Shown here one piece after another: positions 14,379 through 20,767 of a DNA stretch of 26,891 bases (its first letter is position 1; the number at the start of each line of letters is the position of its first letter). Location of the stretch: positions 1 to 26,891 of the forward strand of contig JAIRWE010000122.1 in the NCBI GenBank assembly GCA_031253365.1, read 5' to 3'. The stretch is from Oscillospiraceae bacterium. Its GTDB lineage: Bacteria; Bacillota; Clostridia; Oscillospirales; Ruminococcaceae. The position numbers were made by a program, and so were the translations under genes. A model generated the notes under the pieces. The model saw only the letters and a list, made by a program, of their open reading frames with translations. It was not told the DNA's origin and made no database searches.

Positions 14379-15143
14379 TTAAATTTTTTGCGCGATTCTT
14401 TTGATTGAAACCGCTTTCCCGCTTGAAGCGTCGATTTCCAGCGCCACCGCGTTGATTTCACATTCGCCTTCGGCGGGGAAGTGCTTTTGCGGGTAATAGC
14501 GCGTAAATTTTTCTATCACGTTTTTTTCCGCGCCGATTATCGAATCGACCGCCCCCGTCATACCCACGTCGGTTATATACGCGGTTCCGTCGAAAATCCG
14601 CTCGTCGGCGGTTTGAACGTGGGTATGCGTCCCCAAAACCGCGCTCACCCTTCCCCGCAGGAAAATCCCCATCGCTTTTTTTTCCGCGGTGGCCTCCGCG
14701 TGAAAGTCCACGATTACGCTTTTGGCGTCAATCGACAAAAGCAGCGCGTCGACGCACTTGAAAGGATTGTCGCACAGCGGCATATACACGGCTCCGATAA
14801 GGTTAATCACCGTCAGGGCGCCGTACCCGAAGTCAACGGTAAAAACGCCCGTACCCGGGCAGTCGTCGCCTAAGTTCGCCGGCCGCAAAACGTCGCGGCG
14901 TTCCTCAAAGACAAAGTCCGCCTCTTTTCTGCGGAAGGCGTGGTTCCCCGTGGTAATAACGTCGACGCCGCAGTCAAACAGCATTTTCGCGGAATGGGGC
15001 GTTATCCCGTTGCCGTCGGCGGAATTTTCGCCGTTTATTATCACAAGCTCAATCCCCTCGGAGCTTTTTATGCGCGGAAGGGCTTTCCCCAATTTCGCAA
15101 TCGTCTTTTGCCCCACAACGTCGCCAATAAAAAGAACATTCAC
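14379..15143 (-). CDS. ymdB: YmdB-type metallophosphoesterase (2',3'-cyclic nucleotide phosphodiesterase)
   Basis: The product is 254 aa from a GTG start. Metal ligands of the family are all visible: Asp8 in FIGDVVG, Glu39-Asn40 in NGEN, Asn67-His68 in TGNHAF, His148 in VDFHAEATAEK and His173/His175 in GTHTHVQT. In Bacillus subtilis YmdB hydrolyses 2',3'-cyclic nucleotides and affects the choice between motility and biofilm formation. The GTG at 15143 was chosen because GGAGG lies six bases upstream, inside a half copy of the hairpin element. A gene for RNase Y, a common neighbour, is not here. It probably shares a transcript with folD and spoVS. Confidence 0.95.
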   Translation of the reverse strand: MNVLFIGDVVGQKTIAKLGKALPRIKSSEGIELVIINGENSADGNGITPHSAKMLFDCGVDVITTGNHAFRRKEADFVFEERRDVLRPANLGDDCPGTGVFTVDFGYGALTVINLIGAVYMPLCDNPFKCVDALLLSIDAKSVIVDFHAEATAEKKAMGIFLRGRVSAVLGTHTHVQTADERIFDGTAYITDVGMTGAVDSIIGAEKNVIEKFTRYYPQKHFPAEGECEINAVALEIDASSGKAVSIKRIAQKI

Positions 15144-15160
15144 GGCAACCTCCGAAGTCC
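15144..15160 (-). repeat. Half-site of the GGCAACC element serving as the ymdB RBS (copy 4)
   Basis: The minus strand reads GGACTTCGGAGGTTGCC immediately before the GTG of ymdB. It matches the right arm of the perfect element (GGTTTTCGGAGGTTGCC) at 14 or more of 17 positions. Here it provides the Shine-Dalgarno GGAGG. There is no complementary left arm nearby. Confidence 0.75.
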
Positions 15161-15355
15161 TCAAAAAAGACCGCTCTTATCGCAACATCGCCAAAGCCAG
15201 AAATAAAAACCCGACACCATAAGCAAAAGCGCCAAAATTATTATCTGCGGTAAGCCCCACATTGACTTTACGGTGAAATACACCGACAAAACCACGACTA
15301 ACGCGGCGGGGACGACGATGTTCATAATTATGTTTCTTTTGCTTTTATTTTTCAT
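15161..15355 (-). CDS. Small two-helix membrane protein
   Basis: The product is 64 aa. A basic N-terminus (MKNKSKRN) is followed by two hydrophobic segments, IIMNIVVPAALVVVLSVYF and GLPQIIILALLLMVSGFYFW, and a short tail. Its ATG overlaps the folD stop as ATGA, so translation is coupled to folD, and it ends 17 bp before ymdB. The family was not recognised; small proteins of this type occur in many Clostridia. Topology predicts both termini on the cytoplasmic side. Confidence 0.75.
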   Translation of the reverse strand: MKNKSKRNIIMNIVVPAALVVVLSVYFTVKSMWGLPQIIILALLLMVSGFYFWLWRCCDKSGLF

Positions 15356-16188
15356 AATTGCAGCCTTTTCGCCATGAGCGCGTTTTTCATAAGCATCGCG
15401 CGCGTCATGGGTCCCACGCCGCCCGGAACCGGCGTAATATACGAAGCCTTCCCGCTGACCTCGGCGAATTTCACGTCGCCGCAAAGTTTGCCCGATTCAT
15501 CGCGGTTCATCCCCACGTCTATTACAACCGCGCCTTCCTTCACCATATCGGCGCCGACCAAACCGGGGCAGCCCGCCGCCGCGACCAATACGTCGGCGCG
15601 TCTTGCCGCTTCCCCCAAATCGCGGGTCTTGCTGTGGCAAATCGTCACCGTCGCGTCTTCGTGAAGCAGCATCAGCGCCATGGGTTTCCCCACGATGGCG
15701 GAACGGCCGATAACCACACATTCCTTCCCGCTTACGCTTATGTTTTCATTATGAAGCATTTCCATAATCCCCGCCGGCGTACAGGGCGAAAAGTCATAAT
15801 CGCCGAGCGCGATTTTCCCGAGAGAGTCGGCGCGAAACGCGTCCACGTCCTTGAACGGCGAAATTGTTTCATTAACCGTGACGGCGTCGATGTGCCTCGG
15901 GAGCGGCTGCTGCACCAGTATGCCGTTTATGTTTTCGTCGTCGTTTAACTCCTCTATCAATTCAAGGAGGTCTTCGAGACACACGTATTCGGGAAGCGCG
16001 TATTCAAAGGATTGAATACCGCATTCGGCGCAGTCGTCTTTTTTGTACTTTACGTAAATTTCACTCGCGCGGTCGTTTCCGACAATCACCACCGCCAAAC
16101 CGACGTTCAGCTTGTCCCGCTCGATTTCCGCCTTGATTTCCGCTTTGATTCGCGTCGCCAACGATTTTCCGTCAATTATCTTTGCCAT
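15352..16188 (-). CDS. folD: Bifunctional methylenetetrahydrofolate dehydrogenase / cyclohydrolase
   Basis: The product is 278 aa, the normal FolD size. It interconverts 5,10-methylene-, methenyl- and 10-formyl-tetrahydrofolate using NADP. The family signatures are present: VGNDRASEIYVKYKKDDC with the catalytic Tyr and Lys, GILVQQPLPRH, the nucleotide-binding GRSAIVGKPMALMLL, and the C-terminal PVPGGVGPMTRAMLMKN. ATG 16188 is preferred to an upstream TTG at 16200; AAAGGA lies a little far upstream. It sits between lgt (52 bp) and a coupled membrane protein. Confidence 0.96.
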   Translation of the reverse strand: MAKIIDGKSLATRIKAEIKAEIERDKLNVGLAVVIVGNDRASEIYVKYKKDDCAECGIQSFEYALPEYVCLEDLLELIEELNDDENINGILVQQPLPRHIDAVTVNETISPFKDVDAFRADSLGKIALGDYDFSPCTPAGIMEMLHNENISVSGKECVVIGRSAIVGKPMALMLLHEDATVTICHSKTRDLGEAARRADVLVAAAGCPGLVGADMVKEGAVVIDVGMNRDESGKLCGDVKFAEVSGKASYITPVPGGVGPMTRAMLMKNALMAKRLQL

Positions 16189-16240
16189 TGCCGTAACCAA
16201 TCCTTTCCGAATTCAAAAAAGCCGCTTCCGAAAAACTCCT

Positions 16241-17326
16241 CTAATCGCCCTCGTCGTTTTCGTCCGCCAAAATGCTCTGCGCGCGGGGGGCTTCCGTGTC
16301 GCGGCGAAAACGCCTGAGCGTCTGTTTCGCCCTGCCTTTTTCCTTTTCCAGCTTTGCGCGGTAATCGTATTTCTCGACGGCGGCGCGGCTTTCGCCGCTG
16401 TTTTTATACATGACGTAACCCGAGGTCTTATTAAGCGTTTTCTTAAAATAAACAAACAGTATTAACGCGAAAACCGCACTCGCCGCCGCCAGCACCTGCG
16501 ACACCCTCAGTCCGCCGACCATAAGCGAATCCGTCCGAAGCGACTCGATTACCGTTCTCCCCGACCCGTACCAAACGACATACAGCAAGAAGACCTCCCC
16601 GTCGAAACTTTTCAGCTTTTTCATGTAAAAATGTATGCACAAAAAACCGATAAAGCACCAAAGGCTTTCGTATAAGAAACAGGGATGAACCAGTATTTCC
16701 CCGCTGTCCGCGACAACGCCGAGGCTTTGCTGTTCCCTGATAAACTCGGCGATATAGGGTCTGCCCGTCATACCCCACGGAAGGTTTCCCGCCGTAGCCG
16801 CGCCGAACGCCTCCTGATTTACGAAGTTACCCCAACGCCCCACGCAATGCCCGATTAAAAACCCCAATCCGATTAAGTCCGTTACGGGCAGGAATTTGAT
16901 TTTGATTATCCTCGCCGCGAGCAGCCCGGCAAGCACCGCGCCGATTAACCCGCCGTAAATGGCAAGCCCGCCGCCCCTTATTCCGGTAATTGCCGTCGAC
17001 AGGGTATATTTGTAGGTGTTTTCGGGGTTGAGATTCCAAAAAATAACATAGTATACGCGCGCGCCGACTATTCCGCCGATTGTTCCCCAAAAAGCCACGT
17101 CAAAGACATTATCGGGCAAAACGCCGACGCTCCTCGCGTGCTTCAGCGCGTACAAAACCCCCAGCACAACCGCCGCCGTGATTATAATGCCGTACCAGTA
17201 CACGTCCGCGCCGAAAATACGGAACGCCGTCCTTCTTATCGGTATATCGCCCGAAATAATGTTGGGAAACTCAATATACGACACTTCACCCGAAACAACC
17301 GACAGTAACGCGCTCGATAAATTCAT
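16241..17326 (-). CDS. lgt: Prolipoprotein diacylglyceryl transferase
   Basis: The product is 361 aa, longer than most Lgt proteins (about 260-300) because of a charged cytoplasmic tail after residue ~295 (YDYRAKLEKEKGRAKQTLRRF). It is a polytopic membrane enzyme that moves diacylglycerol from phosphatidylglycerol to the lipobox cysteine. The Lgt signature is intact as GHCVGRWGNFVNQEAFG, with the conserved Arg and Asn/Glu, and RGGGLAIYGG precedes it. AAGGA lies before ATG 17326. A hairpin (17337-17360) separates it from the upstream peptidase gene. Confidence 0.95.
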   Translation of the reverse strand: MNLSSALLSVVSGEVSYIEFPNIISGDIPIRRTAFRIFGADVYWYGIIITAAVVLGVLYALKHARSVGVLPDNVFDVAFWGTIGGIVGARVYYVIFWNLNPENTYKYTLSTAITGIRGGGLAIYGGLIGAVLAGLLAARIIKIKFLPVTDLIGLGFLIGHCVGRWGNFVNQEAFGAATAGNLPWGMTGRPYIAEFIREQQSLGVVADSGEILVHPCFLYESLWCFIGFLCIHFYMKKLKSFDGEVFLLYVVWYGSGRTVIESLRTDSLMVGGLRVSQVLAAASAVFALILFVYFKKTLNKTSGYVMYKNSGESRAAVEKYDYRAKLEKEKGRAKQTLRRFRRDTEAPRAQSILADENDEGD

Positions 17327-17336
17327 ACCGCCATCC

Positions 17337-17360
17337 TTCGCAAAGAAAAAATTTTGCGAA
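17337..17360 (-). other. Hairpin between ymfH and lgt
   Basis: TTCGCAAA (17337-17344) and TTTGCGAA (17353-17360) form an 8-bp stem around an AT-rich loop. It lies in the 40-bp gap and just upstream of the lgt RBS on the minus strand. No T-run follows, so it may affect mRNA processing rather than end transcription. Confidence 0.45.
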
Positions 17361-17366
17361 AATTCA

Positions 17367-18635
17367 TCAGCTTTCCACTATGGAAATACATGAATTTTCC
17401 TCGTCAAATTCCGCCAGCTTCGCCGTTATGTCGTCAAGCGTAACCCCGGCGGCGGTTTCAATGTCCGAAAACATATCCGTGTTCTCGAATTCCGCGTCCA
17501 TCATGTTGCTCGCGACCGCTTTCGCGCTCGCGAAAGAACCTATCAATTCGCCGTATGTCTTCTTTTTTATTCCGTTGAAATCGTCTTCGGGCAGACCCGC
17601 TTTTTTCAGCCTTTTGATTTCGCTTTTGACCGCTTCAAAAACCCTTTCCGGCTCCCGCGTCTCGCCGTCCGCGACGCACAGGAAAAAGCCCCTTCCGCTG
17701 AACACCGAAACCCCGAACGTTTCGTTAATCAAGCCGCTTTCATAGGCGTCAAGATAAAACTTCGAACCTTTGCCGAGCGCGGTTTCAAGAAGCGCGTTGT
17801 AATGCACGTAGTTTTCCCTGACGGCGGCGTGGCCGTTCGGGAACTTAAACGCGATTTGGAACAGCGGAACGCCGCCGGGCAGCTTTTCCCGCACCATTTT
17901 TTCCTTTACGCCGCGCGGTTCCTCCGGAATAACGGTCGAAAGCCCCAAATCGGGGGAAGGTTTAAGCAACCTGTCGCATATTTCCAGCGCTTCGTCCGCG
18001 TCGAAATTCCCCGCGATTGACAACACCATGTTATTGAGATTGTAAAAAGAATTGTAACATCGGTAAAGCAAATCCTTATCTATTTTCGCGATGCTCTCGA
18101 CAGTTCCCGCAATGTTGATTTTTACGGGGTTGTTGTAATAAACCGCTTCAAGGCTGTTAAAAAATACGCGCCAGCCGGGTTCGTCGTCGTACATTTTTAT
18201 TTCCTGCGATATTATGCCCCGCTCCTTTTGAACCGTCGCGTCGGTGAAATACGGTTCCTGCACGAATTTAAGCAAAATTTCAAGATTTTCCGCGAATTTT
18301 TGCGAGCAGGAAAACAGATACGCGGTTTTATCAAACGACGTGTACGCGTTGGCGCCCGCGCCCGTCTTAGCGTAAAGGCGGAACGCGTCGCAATCCTCGT
18401 TTTCAAACAGCTTGTGTTCAAGATAATGCGCGATTCCGCTCGGAACGGTGACAAAGTCCGCATCCGCCTTCGTTTTGAACGTGTCGTCAACGGAACCGTA
18501 CTTTGCCCCGAATAAGGCGTATGCCGACGAAAAGCCTTCCATGGGGCAAAGGCAAACCGTACAGCCGCTCGGATGCTTTAAGCGGACGTATTGCTCGTTT
18601 ACGCGCTCGTTTCGGATAATTTCCTTATTCGTCAT
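17367..18635 (-). CDS. M16 family zinc peptidase, catalytic member of a YmfF/YmfH-type pair
   Basis: The product is 422 aa. The inverted zinc motif HYLEH (His70, Glu73, His74) is intact, and the third ligand is Glu145 in ISQEIKMYDDEP, 71 residues downstream as expected for M16. It is therefore the active partner and resembles YmfH. The C-terminal M16 domain (LPGGVPLFQIAFKFP onward) follows. ATG 18635 overlaps the upstream gene's stop as ATGA. These pairs act as clamp-like oligopeptidases; related pairs in Firmicutes have been linked to peptide processing. Confidence 0.9.
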   Translation of the reverse strand: MTNKEIIRNERVNEQYVRLKHPSGCTVCLCPMEGFSSAYALFGAKYGSVDDTFKTKADADFVTVPSGIAHYLEHKLFENEDCDAFRLYAKTGAGANAYTSFDKTAYLFSCSQKFAENLEILLKFVQEPYFTDATVQKERGIISQEIKMYDDEPGWRVFFNSLEAVYYNNPVKINIAGTVESIAKIDKDLLYRCYNSFYNLNNMVLSIAGNFDADEALEICDRLLKPSPDLGLSTVIPEEPRGVKEKMVREKLPGGVPLFQIAFKFPNGHAAVRENYVHYNALLETALGKGSKFYLDAYESGLINETFGVSVFSGRGFFLCVADGETREPERVFEAVKSEIKRLKKAGLPEDDFNGIKKKTYGELIGSFASAKAVASNMMDAEFENTDMFSDIETAAGVTLDDITAKLAEFDEENSCISIVES

Positions 18636-19930
18636 TTCCGCCGTCCCTTTCGGTCAGTATCCCTTTCGGTCAGTACATAAACGGTATCAAGGCTCACGCT
18701 TTCGGCGGCTTTGATTATCCTCTCCCTCGTTACCGCGAGGTAACGCGCAATCGCCTGTTCCGGCGTGACGACGTCGCGCATATAAATGTGACCGAGATAC
18801 CATTTCGCCATTCCCGAAAGACTGTCGCCGACGGTTTTAAGGTCGTTTTGCAGCGAAAGCCCCGCGTGGGACATCTCCTCGTCGGTGAAACCGCCGGTTT
18901 TCATTAAATCAAGCTGAGCGAGTATTTCTTTTCGCGCTTTTTCAATGTCGCCGCTTTCCACGCCGCATTCCGCGAGCATAATCCTTTTGTTCGCGTCGAA
19001 CTTCGCCAGGCAGTAATAGCACAGCGACATCTTTTCCCGCACGTTTTCAAAAAGTTTGGACGTCGCGGAACCGCCGTATATTTTCGTCATAACCGCGAGC
19101 GCGTCAACGTCGTCCCCGGCGGCTTTGAACCCCAGCGCCATCTTGCTTTGGTTGACGTTCATCTTTTCCTCGCGGTAAAGCGTTTCCGGTTTGAGCGCGC
19201 CGGGCTTTGAAACGCAATCCTCCGTATTATTCCGCTTTAAGCGCGAAACCGCCCGCGTGAGCGTCGTTTCGGCGACGGAAAAATCGTTGCAGCCCACGCA
19301 TATTATCTCAATCCTCGCCGATTCAAGCAGCTTTTTGTACGCCGCGAAAGCCGTAAGGGGCGTCACCTTTTTCACGCCTTCGACGGTTCCGTTCGGGGGG
19401 ACGGCGGCGGGTTCCCCCGCACACAGCAATTCCAGAGTCCGCTTGATGACGTAGACCCGTTTTTCGTTGAGTTCCGCCTCGATTTGGTCGATTTGCGAAC
19501 GCTTCTCGTTTTCGGTGACGCTTTCTTTGAACGCCCCGTTTTCGGTGAGCGGTTCAAGCAAGCACCCCGCGAGAATGTCAATCCCCTCGCTCAGAATACT
19601 TTCGCCTTCAAGGGCGTAACGGTCGTCCGCCGTTTTTATCGAAATATCAATATACTGCGTGTCGCCGAGGTTTCCGACGCTTTCCGAAAGCCGCGCTGCG
19701 TAAAGGGAAGAAAGCCGCTTGTTCAGCGCCCTTAAATCGGGGTAATCGCGGCAGGAATTCGTCAGAATTTTCGGGACGACGGCGTTCGCGGACGCGGCGT
19801 TTTCGTCAAGCCGCGTCAAAAGGCAAAACGAAACGCGATTGTGCTTGAAGCGCGCGTCGGTTATTTTGCTGAAATAAATCCCGCTCGCGATTTCTTTACG
19901 GTTCAATCCGAGAAAGTTCAAAGTTTTCAT
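18632..19930 (-). CDS. M16 family non-catalytic partner, YmfF-type
   Basis: The product is 432 aa. It has the M16 fold pattern (KRLSSLYAARL early; GGSATSKLFENVREKMSLCYY late) but no HxxEH motif, which fits the inactive half of an M16 heterodimer. The active partner follows with a 4-bp overlap. ATG 19930 is preferred to TTG 19936 because GGAGG lies seven bases upstream. Two oddities are visible: the start region is duplicated 56 bp upstream, and the 3' end carries a 16-bp tandem repeat that alters the last residues. Confidence 0.9.
   Translation of the reverse strand: MKTLNFLGLNRKEIASGIYFSKITDARFKHNRVSFCLLTRLDENAASANAVVPKILTNSCRDYPDLRALNKRLSSLYAARLSESVGNLGDTQYIDISIKTADDRYALEGESILSEGIDILAGCLLEPLTENGAFKESVTENEKRSQIDQIEAELNEKRVYVIKRTLELLCAGEPAAVPPNGTVEGVKKVTPLTAFAAYKKLLESARIEIICVGCNDFSVAETTLTRAVSRLKRNNTEDCVSKPGALKPETLYREEKMNVNQSKMALGFKAAGDDVDALAVMTKIYGGSATSKLFENVREKMSLCYYCLAKFDANKRIMLAECGVESGDIEKARKEILAQLDLMKTGGFTDEEMSHAGLSLQNDLKTVGDSLSGMAKWYLGHIYMRDVVTPEQAIARYLAVTRERIIKAAESVSLDTVYVLTERDTDRKGRRK
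18644..18675 (-). repeat. 16-bp tandem duplication at the ymfF 3' end
   Basis: TCCCTTTCGGTCAGTA occurs twice head to tail (18644-18659 and 18660-18675). As 16 is not a multiple of three, it shifts the frame: the protein now ends VLTERDTDRKGRRK, whereas one copy would give VLTERDGGNDE and a stop a few codons into the next gene. Confidence 0.9.
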
Positions 19931-19986
19931 TGGCAACCTCCGAAAACCTTCAATACATCGCCGCCGTGAAAGTTCAAAGTTTTCAT
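19927..19986 (-). CDS. Possible 19-aa leader peptide before ymfF
   Basis: The upstream copy of the start region opens a reading frame MKTLNFHGGDVLKVFGGCQ whose TGA overlaps the ymfF ATG (ATGA). It repeats the first six residues of ymfF in a different frame relative to the gene. No good Shine-Dalgarno lies before it, so translation is uncertain. Confidence 0.3.
   Translation of the reverse strand: MKTLNFHGGDVLKVFGGCQ
19932..19950 (-). repeat. Half-site of the GGCAACC element serving as the ymfF RBS (copy 5)
   Basis: The minus strand reads GGTTTTCGGAGGTTGCC two bases before the ymfF ATG, identical to the right arm of the perfect copy at 6400-6416. Its GGAGG is the ymfF Shine-Dalgarno. No left arm is present. 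Confidence 0.85.
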
Positions 19987-19997
19987 TCGCATTACGG

Positions 19998-20264
19998 TTA
20001 CAGGGCTAAATATTTCGCCGTGTGTTCGGTCTGCTCGAACGCCAAGCCGTTGTCTGTTTTAAAGATTTTGAGCATAATCGGCATGGGCGTTTCGTCTAAA
20101 AGTCCGAATTTCCCTTTTTCTTCGTTGTAATGCTGCACATAAATATCTTCCTTGCCGAAAGTTTTCGGCGAATGTTTTGCTTTTTCAAAGTCTAAACCGT
20201 TCTTTTCGCAGTACGCCCTTATCGCGGCTTCATTGTCAATAAAAAGTTTACACACGGATTTCAC
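19998..20264 (-). CDS. Small protein of unknown function, partner of the JAMM-like gene
   Basis: The product is 88 aa, without membrane segments or known motifs. It is mixed in charge; the segment DIYVQHYNEEKGKFGLLDETP is followed by PIMLKIFKT. ATG 20264 overlaps the stop of the upstream gene by 4 bp, so the two are translated together. Pairs of this shape are typical of enzyme-inhibitor, toxin-immunity or adaptor arrangements; which applies cannot be told from sequence alone. Confidence 0.7.
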   Translation of the reverse strand: MKSVCKLFIDNEAAIRAYCEKNGLDFEKAKHSPKTFGKEDIYVQHYNEEKGKFGLLDETPMPIMLKIFKTDNGLAFEQTEHTAKYLAL

Positions 20265-20737
20265 CTCTTTTCAAATATCCTAAAATTTCCGACAGAATTG
20301 TAAATGACGCTGTACTGCTGATTAAAACATTCGAGTATTGCTTTGTCCCCGTCGGAGGCAAACACATAATTTATGTTCGCTTGCGGATGCGTGTGTCCGC
20401 TCCAACGATAGCCTTTACCGCTCAACTCCTTAGCCAATTCAATATCAACATTGACTTTTCGCTCGTCGCCGCGAATGATAAGCCGTTCCCGCCCTTTGGT
20501 AAACATGGCGTATTCAACGCCTGTCGCCGCCGTTAAGGCCGCCAAGTCGAACATACTCGCCGTATTTTTCGGCACCGTCACGCGGCTGTCATATTCGGGA
20601 AGTTTCTCTAAAAGGCGCGCCTGCCTGTTGTTCAAAGGTCTTCCGCAGTGAAGCACGGCGGACGGATTACCTTTGCCCGTATGCTGTTTTTCAATCGGCT
20701 GCTCAATCGGGCTTTCAATCGCTTTCACATCTGACAT
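20261..20737 (-). CDS. JAMM-like protein with HTHP motif
   Basis: The product is 158 aa. The core is CGRPLNNRQARLLEKLP, then LAALTAATGVEYAMFTKG, then GYRWSGHTHPQ (His115, His117) followed by Ser128 and Asp131. This gives HxHP-x9-S-x2-D, which resembles the JAMM metal site (HxHP-x6/7-S-x2-D) with a slightly longer spacer; Glu75 could be the upstream glutamate. As I recall, similar sequences occur as C-terminal domains of phage minor head proteins in gut Firmicutes. It could be a metallopeptidase or a phage-derived remnant. No other phage gene is here. The RBS is weak (AGGGG, ten bases upstream). Confidence 0.65.
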   Translation of the reverse strand: MSDVKAIESPIEQPIEKQHTGKGNPSAVLHCGRPLNNRQARLLEKLPEYDSRVTVPKNTASMFDLAALTAATGVEYAMFTKGRERLIIRGDERKVNVDIELAKELSGKGYRWSGHTHPQANINYVFASDGDKAILECFNQQYSVIYNSVGNFRIFEKR

Positions 20738-20767
20738 TTCCGAAAACCCCTGTTACTTGAAAATACG

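Larger units (their letters stand above)
19912..19987 (-). repeat. 20-bp direct repeat duplicating the ymfF start
   Basis: GAAAGTTCAAAGTTTTCATT occurs at 19912-19931 and 19968-19987, 56 bp apart. On the minus strand each copy contains an ATG followed by the same five codons. The 36 bp between the copies hold the half-site of the hairpin element. Confidence 0.92.

Noticed and set aside
20261..20737. Prophage remnant
   Set aside because: The JAMM-like protein recalls phage head-protein tails, but no other phage gene, attachment site or integrase is near it.
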